Positions 25,620 to 33,859 of a stretch of DNA of 64,000 bases are shown here, in pieces; the first letter of the stretch is position 1, and each line of letters begins with the position of its first letter. The notes beneath the pieces are model-generated. The model was not told where the DNA came from, did no database searches, and was given only the letters and a program-made list of their open reading frames with translations. This DNA comes from JBFGCT01 sp963825565 (GTDB lineage Bacteria > Actinomycetota > Acidimicrobiia > Acidimicrobiales > Ilumatobacteraceae): contig CAWGTW010000007.1 of assembly GCA_963825565.1 (NCBI GenBank), positions 186,001 through 250,000 of the forward strand. Direction: 5' to 3'. A program made the position numbers and the translations under genes.

Positions 25620-26545
25620 CGCACCGAGTCTGTCACGATCGAAGCCGGGCGGCCGTCGAGCACGGCGAGGACGTTGTCGAAGGCGTCGGCGAAGAGCCGG
25701 TGCCGGCCGGCCGCGGTCGACGACGCGACGTGCGGGGTGACGATCACGTCGAGCCGCCCGAGCAAGGGATGGCTGCGCGGGAGCGGCTCGGGTTCTGTCA
25801 CGTCGAGCGCAGCCCCGGCGACTTGCCCGTTGTCGAGCGCGACCACCAGTGCGTCGTGGTCGACCAGCGAGCCGCGGGCGCAGTTGACGAGGTAGACGCC
25901 GCGCCGCATGCGGGCGATCGTCTCGCTCCGTACCAGGTGCCGGGTCTCGGGGATCGCCGGCGCGTGGAGCGAGATGACGTCGGACCGCTCGAACAGCGCG
26001 TCGAGACCGACGACCTGGACGTGCCCGAGGTTCGTGGCATCGGTCGGGATCGCCGGGTCGTGGGCGATCACCTGCATCCCGAACGCCGCCGCGGCCCGCG
26101 CGACGCGCCGACCGATCCGGCCGAGGCCGATCAGGCCGAGCGTCGCGCCATCGAGTTCGAGGGACCTCGGCGCAGCGCGGCCGGGCTCGCCGGCGTTCGC
26201 CCGGTCCCGCAGCCACGGCAGCTCCTTGGTGATCGCCAGCATCAGCGCCATCGTGTGCTCGGCGGTCGACACCGTCGGTGCGTCCGGTGCGTTGCAGACC
26301 GTCACGCCGGCTGCGACTGCGGCCGCCACGTCGACGTTGTCGTAGCCGATCCCCATCCGCGACACGATTCGCAGATCGGGGAACCGGGCGAATCGTGCGG
26401 CGTCCCACCGATGGCCGACGCCGATCACCGCGGCGACCGCGCCGGGCAGGCGGTCGTCGCCGGGGCCGACGATCGTGGCACGGCCGGCAACGTGCCCGAG
26501 GTCGACATCGGACAGGACACGATCGACGTGCACGATGGGCAGCAC
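25616..26545 (-). CDS. D-isomer-specific 2-hydroxyacid dehydrogenase
   Basis: 309 aa from a GTG; the frame is open further upstream but runs into the intergenic region. NAD-binding GLIGLGRIGRRVA in the middle, and the catalytic triad contexts NCARGSLVD (Arg), DVTEPEPLP (Glu) and VTPHVASST (His). It reduces a 2-oxo acid to the D-2-hydroxy acid, or the reverse, and phosphoglycerate- or glyoxylate-type activity is possible. The stop overlaps the HpaI aldolase start, so the two enzymes probably act in one pathway. Confidence 0.87.
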   Translation of the reverse strand: MLPIVHVDRVLSDVDLGHVAGRATIVGPGDDRLPGAVAAVIGVGHRWDAARFARFPDLRIVSRMGIGYDNVDVAAAVAAGVTVCNAPDAPTVSTAEHTMALMLAITKELPWLRDRANAGEPGRAAPRSLELDGATLGLIGLGRIGRRVARAAAAFGMQVIAHDPAIPTDATNLGHVQVVGLDALFERSDVISLHAPAIPETRHLVRSETIARMRRGVYLVNCARGSLVDHDALVVALDNGQVAGAALDVTEPEPLPRSHPLLGRLDVIVTPHVASSTAAGRHRLFADAFDNVLAVLDGRPASIVTDSVR

Positions 26546-26603
26546 CGTGGAAACCGTAGTCCCGACCGCTGTCGGAAACTGGTGAACGCTGGGCGTGGTG
26601 GGC

Positions 26604-27029
26604 TCAGTCGGCCAATCCGCTCTCGACCGTCGCCTCCCAAGGGCCGTCGACGAACTCGACCTCCCCCCGTCCGGACGGGTCGCCGATCCCCGGCCATGCC
26701 GGGACCGTCGCGGCAACCGCGGCGAGCGGGGCGTCACCGAACGATCGGAACTGGAACGGTGTGCCCGCCGGGATCGTCACGGCGACCCCGGCGCCGATCG
26801 CGACGGTCTCCTCCCAGCCGGTGCGCTCCGATCGGCGCCACATCTCGCCGGCACCGCCGACGAAGTACCACATCTCCTCCAGCGTCCGATGGGCGATCGC
26901 CACCGACACCTGCCTCGGCGCCAACGAGAAATGTGCCATGCTCGCCCCGCGGCACTCGACGAGTACGCGCACGGCGGAACCGTCCGGGGCGATGGCGTCG
27001 GGTTCGGCCGGAAGCTCTGCGTACGACAT
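26604..27029 (-). CDS. Cupin domain protein
   Basis: 141 aa single-domain cupin. ATG at MSYAELPAEP with an upstream GAGAGGAG site. The first cupin motif is AIAHRTLEEMWYFVGGAGEMW (His then Glu, but with incomplete metal ligands) and the second is VAVTIPAGTPFQFRSFGD, in which the usual His is replaced by Phe; metal binding is therefore doubtful. It lies 58 bp upstream of the hydroxyacid dehydrogenase start and probably belongs to the same unit. Sugar or small-molecule binding is typical of such cupins. Confidence 0.75.
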   Translation of the reverse strand: MSYAELPAEPDAIAPDGSAVRVLVECRGASMAHFSLAPRQVSVAIAHRTLEEMWYFVGGAGEMWRRSERTGWEETVAIGAGVAVTIPAGTPFQFRSFGDAPLAAVAATVPAWPGIGDPSGRGEVEFVDGPWEATVESGLAD

Positions 27030-27101
27030 CGGCGACTCCTCTCGATTGCGACACCCGGCCCGATTCTCCATCGGGGCCAGGATCCCGGATGGCCGGTCCG
27101 G

Positions 27102-29901
27102 TCACGTCGGGCCGGTGGCGCCGTGGTCGCCGACGTCCATCGGCTCGGCGTTCTCCCAGTGCTCGACGATCCGACCGTACTGGACCCGGAAGATGTCGAC
27201 CTGTGTCGACGGCACGCCCTCGCGCTGTACCCGGCACAGCGTTGCGACGAAGCTTCCCTGCCCGACGAGCAGCACGATCTCGTCGTAGCCGATGGCCCAA
27301 CGGACCGCGGCCGGAGCCTTCTTGCGCTTCTTGCGCTTCTTGACCAGACCGCCACCGAGCGCTTCGCCGTGCTCGATGCAGTCGTCGGCGACGAATTCCC
27401 CGAGCCGATCGGGCTGGCCGCCGCGCATCAGGACCTGCTCGATCAGCGTGCGGACCGTCGCCTTGTTCTCGCCGGTGAGCTCGAGGTCGGTGATCGTGGT
27501 CGGACCGTCGATCGGCGTGTGGCGTGCATCCGCCGGAGCCCGGTATGCAGCGCTCACCTCCCAGTGCTCGACGATGCGGTGATCGGCGTCCATCTCGAAG
27601 AAGTCGGCGGTCACCGACTCGCTCTCACCGCTGTTCAGGCTCCGGAACGCGTGCAGGAACACGAACGGTCCGTCCTCGATCGTGCGGACCACGCGGACGT
27701 ATCGGATCGCGTACCGCTCGACGAGGTGCTTGACCGCATCGACGAAGCCGGAGGCACCGCGCTGGACCCCCCGACGATGCTCGGTGTACCCATCGGCGGT
27801 GTATGCCGCGATCGCCTGCTCGGGTCGCCCATCGCGGATGCTGCACAGGTAGAAGTCCACCGCGTTCTCGAGGTTGGACGCTCCGATCGGTTCCAGCTGG
27901 GTCCACAGCGCCGCATCGGCGCTGTCACCGCCGCCTTCGACGACATCGACCTCGTCGTCGATCACTTCCACCTCGATCTCGACCTCCTCGATCCCGCTGT
28001 CGGCGGCCTGCTCACGTTCGCCGGTCACCTCGGCTTCGGTGCCGACCCGGTCACCGTCGTCGGGCGGCTCCGGCGGCGGCAACACCTCGGCCGACGGCTC
28101 GACGCCCCGATCCGGCGCCGCATCCGTGGCGAGATCGTCCGCGGCACGATCGCCGGCGGTCGAACCATCGCGCTTCCGATCGCCCTTGAGCCCGGTGTGC
28201 CGCCGCGCCGCACGCACGCACTGCGAGATGCTGTGCCAGGTGTGCTCGGGGCCGAGCTGCTCGTAGAACCCCGATCGTTCGAGGACCGCTTCGACCCGGT
28301 GCAGCACGCGGGCGAGGTACAGCCCGACCCCCCGTCGACCGAGTTCGTGCGCGAGGTGGGTCAGCACGTCGGCGGCGGTCGTGTCGAGTTGCGTCGTCGC
28401 CTCGAGGTCGAGCACCAATGCCCGCGTGTCCGGTGATCGCTCGACCTCGGCGACCAACCGATCCTCGATGGCGGTCGCGTTCGCCCAGAACAGCGGGGCA
28501 TCGAGACGGGCGACGACGACACCCGGCACCGCCTGCCGATCGGGGTGACCGTGCAGGCGACCCCACGCCGCCTTCTCGTCGCCGATCTTCCCCAGCACTT
28601 CGACGCGCGGGCGAGCTCGATCGGTAGATGATCGCCAGCAGCGACACGACGATCGCGATGCCGAGGCCCGGCAGCGGGCCGAAGAGCACCACGCCACCGA
28701 TGCCAACCGCCGCGGCAACGAAGTCGGCGTTACGAACGCGGTGGTACCGGACCAGCGACGAGACATCCATCAGCCCCCACACGGCGGCGATCACGATGGC
28801 GCTCAGCACCGCCTGTGGCAGGTCGGTGAAGAACCAGGTGAACGCGAGCAGGACGACGACGACCAGGGCCGCTGAGGTGATCCCGGTCACCTGGCTCCGG
28901 CTCCCCGCCTGATCGGCCGCGGCGGTCTTCGACAGACTGCCGGCCACTCCGAGCCCGCCGGAGAACCCCGCGGCGATGTTCGCCGCGCCCATCCCGATCA
29001 GCTCCCGCTCGGTCTCGACCCGATAGTCGCCGCGCGTGGCGAACAGCCGCGTCGCGGCCAGTCCCTCGGCCAGCGCGACCAGCGCCAACGAGACGCCTCC
29101 GACGAGCACGGCCCCGAGATCATCGCGCGGGATCAACGGGAGGCCGAGGGGAGGCAACCCACTCGGCACCTCGCCGATCGTGGCCACTCCCTCCGCCTGC
29201 AGGTCGAGCAGCTTCGACGACGCGACGCCGGCGACGAGCGTCACCAAGCCCCACGGCACGCGCGGCGCGAACCGTCTGCCGCCGAACAGCAGGGCGAGCG
29301 CGCCGCCACCCACCGCCAGCGTCCAGGTATTCGTGTCGCCGACCTGTTCGATCGTGCGGGCGAGGACGCCGAGGAGGTCGCCGGGCGGTTTGGGAACGCC
29401 GAGCAGCGTCGGCAACTCGCCGATCACGATCGTCAGCGTGAGCCCGAAGACGAACCCGGTCACGATCGGGCGGGAGAGGAACTCCGCGATCCAGGCGATT
29501 CGCAGCAGCCCGCTCACGAGCAGGACGACCCCGGCGGCGATCGCCAGCGCGGACGTGATCGCAACCGCATCCTCCGGGTTGTCTCTGGAGATGTCGACGA
29601 CGAGCGATCCTGAGACGATCGCCACGGTCGAAGCCGGCCCGACGATCAATTGCGGCGACGAGCCCAGCACGGCGTAGGCGAGGAGCGCGAGCGGAACCGC
29701 GTACAAGCCGATCTGCACCGGTACGCCCGCGATGCGTGCGTAGCCCAGTGACTGCGGGATCAGCAGTGCGGCGACGATCGCTCCTGCGAGCACGTCACCG
29801 CGCAGCCGGCTCTTCTTGTACGCCGGCAGCCACCGGACGATCGGTAGCGCCGCGGCGACGGCTGCGCGGCCTCGCCCGATCCGCGCTCCCGCGTTGTCCA
29901 T
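27102..29901 (-). CDS. SulP anion transporter fused to STAS and two SnoaL/NTF2-like domains (frameshifted as read)
   Basis: N-terminal SulP membrane domain (from 29901): LPAYKKSRLRGDVLAGAIVAALLIPQSLGYA-type entry followed by about ten TM segments, ending GIAIVVSLLAIIYRSS. Deleting one base (A at 28614 on the plus strand) restores YRSSRPRVEVLGKIG and joins it to a STAS domain (LVLDLEATTQLDTTAADVL). After an acidic linker (EVEIEVEVIDDEVDVVE) come two SnoaL/NTF2-like domains, each ending in an IVEHWE motif (about 27545-27890 and 27120-27500). Total about 930 aa against ~550-600 for usual SulP. Transport of sulfate or bicarbonate is family knowledge; the NTF2-like fusion has no known role. Confidence 0.8.
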
Positions 29902-30101
29902 CGCCCTGCCCCCCTTCCCGGTCCCCGCCCGGCAGCTCCTACTGTACGCACCGCGACCCTGGCCCGCAGTCGTTGCGAACAGATCGCCGCCATCGCGCGA
30001 TCTCCCCGCTCACGCCGGGAGAGCACGTCGCCGCGCATCTTCCGGGCACCGGCAGGCCGTGGACCGTGCCGGGAACCCGCAGCGTGCGACAATGACCCCC
30101 G

Positions 30102-30512
30102 ATGATCCGATCCGTTCAGCAGATGATCGACGAGGCGCGCGCCTCGATCGTCGGACACACCCCGGCCAGGGCCAGGGACCTCGTCATCGACGAAGGCGCA
30201 CTGCTCGTCGACATCCGCGACGTCCGCGAACTCCAGCGGGAGGGCGTGATCGCCGGGGCGCTCCACGCGCCCCGGGGAATGCTCGAGTTCTGGGTCGACC
30301 CGGCGTCGCCCTACCACAAGCCGGTGTTCGCCGACGACCGCGAGTTCATCTTCTATTGAGCGTCGGGTGGACGGACAAGTTTGTCCGTGAAGACGCTCAA
30401 CGACATGGGCCTCACCCGCGCCTCGCACATCGCCACCGGGTTCAACGGGTGGAGGGACGACGGTCTGCCGATCCTCGGGTACGACGAGTGGCGCTCGGCG
30501 CGCGGCCACTGA
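30102..30512 (+). CDS. Rhodanese-domain protein with in-frame TGA at the catalytic Cys (probable selenoprotein)
   Basis: Single-domain rhodanese, 136 residues if the TGA at 30357-30359 is read. Before it: LLVDIRDVRELQREGVI, AGALHAPRGMLEFW and DDREFIFY. After it, in the same frame: ASGGRTSLSVKTLNDMGL and HIATGFNGW, ending ...YDEWRSARGH and a normal TGA. Homologs have Cys where the TGA stands (C-A-S-G-G-R active loop, residue 86). A perfect hairpin starts 12 bases after the TGA with an apical G, as expected for a bacterial SECIS. The codons in that stem (ACA, AGT, TTG) are AT-rich, unlike the rest of the gene. Selenocysteine insertion is the best explanation; a nonsense pseudogene is the alternative. 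The reductase gene follows after 22 bp. Confidence 0.8.
30357..30387 (+). promoter_or_regulatory. UGA codon plus putative bacterial SECIS hairpin
   Basis: TGA at 30357-30359. Arms CGGACAA (30372-30378) and TTGTCCG (30381-30387) are perfectly complementary. A realistic fold is a 6-bp stem closing an AGTT loop (30378-30381), with G at the second loop position, 20 nt after the UGA. Bacterial SECIS elements are a short hairpin directly 3' of the UGA with a G among the first loop bases, roughly 16-37 nt away; this fits. Confidence 0.65.
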
Positions 30513-30534
30513 CGTCGAACGGCGCGGGATCGCT

Positions 30535-31494
30535 GTGAGCGCGCCCGCGGTCCTGTCCGCCGACCGGATCCGGGCGACGACCCCGTGGCCGGACCTGCGT
30601 GAAGCGATCGCCGCCATCCTGAGGTCGGCCGCGGCTCGCGCCCCCGAGCGCCACGTCCACGAGCTCGCGCTGCGCGACGGATCGACCGGCTCCCTGCTAC
30701 TCATGCCGAGCTGGATCGCGGGAGAGGCGATCGGCGTCAAGGCGGTGACCTACCTGCCGACCAACGCCGGCACGCCGGTCCCGACGGTCAACTCGGCCTT
30801 CCTGCTCTTCGACGGCGATGACGGCCACCTGATCGCCGTGCTCGACGGCGACGAGCTGACCGCCCGCCGGACGGCGGCGATCTCGACCCTGGCCGCCGAC
30901 ATCCTGAGCCGGGACGACGCCAGCCGGCTGCTCGTGGTCGGCACCGGACACCTTGCGCCGAACGTCGCCCAGGCGTATGCCGACATCCGTGGCCTCGACC
31001 TGATCGAGATCTGGGGGCGCAACCACGACTCGGCCGCCGCGCTGGCGGCGCGATTGGCCGCCCTCGGCCTTCCCGCGCAGCCGTCGGCGGATCTGGCCGG
31101 CAGTGTGCGCCGCGCCGACGTGGTTGCGTGCGTGACCGGCGCGTCGGAACCCCTCGTCCACGGCGCCGATCTTCGGCCGGGCACGCACGTTGATCTCATC
31201 GGCAGCTTCCGAGCCGACATGCGTGAATCCGACGACGCGGTGATCGTGGAGGCCACGTTGTTCGTCGACACGTTCGAGGGGGCGACGAGGTCGGGCGACC
31301 TCGCGCAGCCCTTGGCCACCGGCGTGATCACCGATGCGTCGATCGCCGCCGATCTGCGCAGCCTCGTCGACGGGCGCCACGCGGGACGCACGAGCGACGA
31401 CGAGATCACGCTGTTCAAGTCGGCCGGGTTCGCGCTCGCCGACCTCGCCGCAGGCCGCCTCGCATGGGACCGGCACAGGGCCGGGACGGCCTGA
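30535..31494 (+). CDS. Ornithine cyclodeaminase/mu-crystallin family (delta1-pyrroline-2-carboxylate reductase-like)
   Basis: 319 aa, GTG start 22 bp after the rhodanese stop. Family features: AIAAILRSA near the N-terminus, LPTNAGTPVPTVNSAFLLFD substrate region (the Lys of the KAVTYLP motif precedes it), DELTARRTAAISTLAADIL, and the NAD-binding LLVVGTGHLAPNVAQAY. Enzymes of this family include ornithine cyclodeaminase and reductases of delta1-pyrroline-2-carboxylate, which act after trans-3-hydroxyproline dehydratase. A proline-racemase-family gene converges on it 3 bp away, supporting the second role. The link to the rhodanese is positional only. Confidence 0.82.
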   Translation: MSAPAVLSADRIRATTPWPDLREAIAAILRSAAARAPERHVHELALRDGSTGSLLLMPSWIAGEAIGVKAVTYLPTNAGTPVPTVNSAFLLFDGDDGHLIAVLDGDELTARRTAAISTLAADILSRDDASRLLVVGTGHLAPNVAQAYADIRGLDLIEIWGRNHDSAAALAARLAALGLPAQPSADLAGSVRRADVVACVTGASEPLVHGADLRPGTHVDLIGSFRADMRESDDAVIVEATLFVDTFEGATRSGDLAQPLATGVITDASIAADLRSLVDGRHAGRTSDDEITLFKSAGFALADLAAGRLAWDRHRAGTA

Positions 31495-31497
31495 GGG

Positions 31498-32553
31498 TCA
31501 GCCGAGGCCGGTCGGCCACGTGTCGCCGATGCGGTAGCCGAGCGGCCACGGGTCGCTCGGGTCGACGCGGTAGCTGAAGTGACCGGTCCGCCAGGCACGG
31601 CCGGAGACGAGCGGCACGATCGCATCGATGTCTCCGACGGTGGTGTCGGCTTCGATGCGGCCCGCGAACTCCGAGCCGATCACCGATCGCATGCGCAGCC
31701 GATCGCCGACGTCCATGACCCCCTGCGCCCGCAACAGCGCCATCCGAGCCGAGACGCCGGTACCGGTCGGCGAACGGTCGAGCTTCCCCGGCTCGATCAC
31801 GACCGTGTTGACCATCGCGAACTCGCCTGCGGCGACGCGCTCCAACGGGCCGGCGATCTGACAGAACGAGACGTGGTCCCAGTCGATCGTCGGGTGGGCG
31901 AACGTGAGCTGCGCGTTCGCAGCCCGCGTGATCCGCGTGCCCAGTGCGACGAGTTCGGCACCGGCGGCCGGCTCGATCGCCACGCCGAGATCGGCCGCAT
32001 CGACCATGACGAAGCTGTCACCGCCGAACGCGGTGTCGACACGGATCGTCCCCAGCCCGGCGACGTCGAGGCGCAGATCACGTCCGACGGCGAACGACGC
32101 AACGTTGCGGATCGTGACCCTGGTGACCTTGCCGTCGCCGCACTCGGCCCGCGCCTCGACCAGACCGCCCGGGGCCTCCAACACGATCGTCGTGACCGGT
32201 TCGGCCATCGGGACGATGCCGGTCTCGAGCGCGACCGTCGCCACGCACATCGAGTTCGAACCCGACATCGGCGGGGTGTCCTCTGGCTCCATGACGACGA
32301 ACGCGACGTCGGCCGCGGGGTGCCTGGGCGGGACGAGGAGGTTGACGTGGCGGAACACGCCGCCGCGGGGTTCGTTGAGCATCAGCCGCCGGAGCCGCTG
32401 GTCGGCCGCCACCCAGCGCGACTGCTCCCAGACCGAGTCGCCGGGTGGCACGTCGATCCCGCCGACGATCACGTCACCGATCTCGCCTTCGGCGTGGCAT
32501 CCCTCGACCTCGATCGGGCCGTTCACGAAGTCGAGCGGGTCCGGCGCGTCCAT
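31498..32553 (-). CDS. Proline racemase/hydroxyproline epimerase/dehydratase family, Ser/Thr active site
   Basis: 351 aa. Start region DFVNGPIEVEGCHAEGEIGDVIV is typical of the family. The first catalytic Cys position (MCGH in classic enzymes) reads PPMSGSNSMCVATVALETG, i.e. Ser for Cys. The second (DRSPCGTG) reads DRSPTGTGVSARMA, i.e. Thr for Cys. Thr at the second site is characteristic of trans-3-hydroxyproline dehydratases, while Ser plus Thr together is unusual. Racemase activity is therefore unlikely; a dehydratase or related lyase feeding the adjacent reductase is inferred. Confidence 0.83.
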   Translation of the reverse strand: MDAPDPLDFVNGPIEVEGCHAEGEIGDVIVGGIDVPPGDSVWEQSRWVAADQRLRRLMLNEPRGGVFRHVNLLVPPRHPAADVAFVVMEPEDTPPMSGSNSMCVATVALETGIVPMAEPVTTIVLEAPGGLVEARAECGDGKVTRVTIRNVASFAVGRDLRLDVAGLGTIRVDTAFGGDSFVMVDAADLGVAIEPAAGAELVALGTRITRAANAQLTFAHPTIDWDHVSFCQIAGPLERVAAGEFAMVNTVVIEPGKLDRSPTGTGVSARMALLRAQGVMDVGDRLRMRSVIGSEFAGRIEADTTVGDIDAIVPLVSGRAWRTGHFSYRVDPSDPWPLGYRIGDTWPTGLG

Positions 32554-32611
32554 CGGCGGATCGTACGCGAACGGGTCTCGGCAACGGGCGGGCCTCGGCG
32601 CTGAGAAGCGC

Positions 32612-32640
32612 TTGACAAGACGGTCGGCAGGGCGGATCGT
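32612..32640 (+). promoter_or_regulatory. Putative leaderless sigma-70-like promoter of the Tat-signal protein gene
   Basis: TTGACA at 32612-32617, a 17-bp spacer, then GATCGT at 32635-32640 as a weak -10. The expected transcription start 7-8 bases later coincides with the ATG at 32648, implying a leaderless mRNA. Confidence 0.4.
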
Positions 32641-32647
32641 TCACCAA

Positions 32648-33610
32648 ATGGCCGAGCCTCCTCCGATTCGCACGACCCGCCGATCCGCCCTGAAAGGGCT
32701 CGGTGTCGTGGGCGGAGTCGCGGCCGCCGGCCTCGCCTCGGGATGGGAGTCGGCCCGGGCCGAGCCGCCACCCGGATCGGTCGGCACCGACGACGAGCCG
32801 CGCTCGGGCGAGGTGGTCGAGGTCGGCGCGTCCCTCACCGCGACGGCCGGGCTGACCTACGCCACGTACGGCATGTTCGCCTTCCAGCCCAACCTGTTCG
32901 GAAACGGGTACTCGGTCTCCGGGACCGGCTGCTACAGCAGCACGCTCCCCGGGTACGTGGTCGCCGGGCTCGACCTCCCCACCGGCGCGATCATCAAGGA
33001 ACTGACCTTCGTCGGCCGGAACAACTCCTCCGGGTCTGTCGGGTTCTTCCTCGAGCGGTACCTGCTCGAAGGCGCGGGAAACGATCAGTTCGCCGTCGTG
33101 AACATGCCTCCCGGGGCTGCCGTGCTGCAAACCATGACCGTCGCCCTGAACCACGTCGTCGACCCGGACTACAGCTACGACGCGGGCGTGTACACGTCCG
33201 ACTCGATCAGGATGTGGAGCTGCCGCATCGGGTACGCCGGGCCGTTCGGGTTCTTCCGGGTCGATCCACAGAAGCGGAAGCTCGACACTCGGTTGCCCGG
33301 CCCGCAGTCCGGCAAGTTCCTCACCGGTCAGATCAAGACACTGGCACTCGCCCCCGACGTTCCCGCCGGGGCCGCTGCGGCGTTGCTCAACATCACCGTC
33401 GATCAGACCGAGGGCAGCGGGTTCATCAGCCTCTTCCCGAGCGGGACCTGGCCGGGCACCTCGGCGATCAACTGGTCGGCGTCGAACCAGACCATCGCCA
33501 ACAACGCCACCGTGGCGGTGTCCTCGACCGCGTCCGTCAAGATCTACTGCAACGGAACACCCGGCTCCAAGACCCACGTGATCATCGACCTACTCGGATA
33601 CCTGCGGTAG
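32648..33610 (+). CDS. Tat-exported protein with C-terminal 'LDTR' surface domain
   Basis: 320 aa. Twin-arginine signal TTRRSALKGLGVVGG with hydrophobic core and Ala-rich cleavage region (SARA|EPP). An unassigned first domain (about 60-210) contains two Cys pairs. The C-terminal ~110 residues belong to the same module as in the CAP protein at 23226: RVDPQKRKLDTR, DVPAGAAAALLNITV, GSGFISLFPSG, ASNQTIANNATV and THVIIDLLGYLR. Tat export implies folding before secretion, possibly with a cofactor, but no catalytic motif is recognisable. It is monocistronic; no terminator stands out in the 250 bp downstream. Confidence 0.75.
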   Translation: MAEPPPIRTTRRSALKGLGVVGGVAAAGLASGWESARAEPPPGSVGTDDEPRSGEVVEVGASLTATAGLTYATYGMFAFQPNLFGNGYSVSGTGCYSSTLPGYVVAGLDLPTGAIIKELTFVGRNNSSGSVGFFLERYLLEGAGNDQFAVVNMPPGAAVLQTMTVALNHVVDPDYSYDAGVYTSDSIRMWSCRIGYAGPFGFFRVDPQKRKLDTRLPGPQSGKFLTGQIKTLALAPDVPAGAAAALLNITVDQTEGSGFISLFPSGTWPGTSAINWSASNQTIANNATVAVSSTASVKIYCNGTPGSKTHVIIDLLGYLR

Positions 33611-33791
33611 GCAGGATCGACCGCCGACACGGCGACGACCGCCGGGAGGGACGCCCACGTCGGCCCCCTCGTCGCCCGGGCCAGCCGAGCGGACCCGGGC
33701 GCAACGCGTCGCAGGCGGAGGCCCGCCGCCACCACCTGCGCCGAGGACCGCGCGACCGAGTGGTCGGGCGAGCCGACCGGTCGCGCTGACG

Positions 33792-33819
33792 TTGGTTGGC
33801 GCGTTCAGCCGCGTACACT
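33792..33819 (+). promoter_or_regulatory. Putative promoter of the epimerase operon
   Basis: TTGGTT (33792-33797), 16-bp spacer, TACACT (33814-33819); a leader of about 35 nt with an AAGGAGG ribosome site precedes the ATG at 33860. Reasonable sigma-70-type match. Confidence 0.45.
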
Positions 33820-33859
33820 CGACCCTTGTTTTTCGCCACGTTCCAAGGAGGAGCACGAA

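Noticed and set aside
28600..28640. Programmed ribosomal frameshift in the SulP gene
   Set aside because: No slippery heptamer or downstream pseudoknot is evident, and four other unrelated genes show the same +1 insertion pattern, favouring sequencing error.
30102..30359. Rhodanese as a short, truncated protein or simple nonsense pseudogene
   Set aside because: Conserved sequence continues in frame after the TGA, which falls exactly on the catalytic Cys codon and is followed by a SECIS-like hairpin; no frameshifts are present.
33582..33839. Minus-strand frame starting MAKNKGRVYAAER between the Tat protein and the epimerase operon
   Set aside because: After about 25 residues it becomes Arg-rich low complexity, has no ribosome site I can support and covers the likely epimerase promoter.
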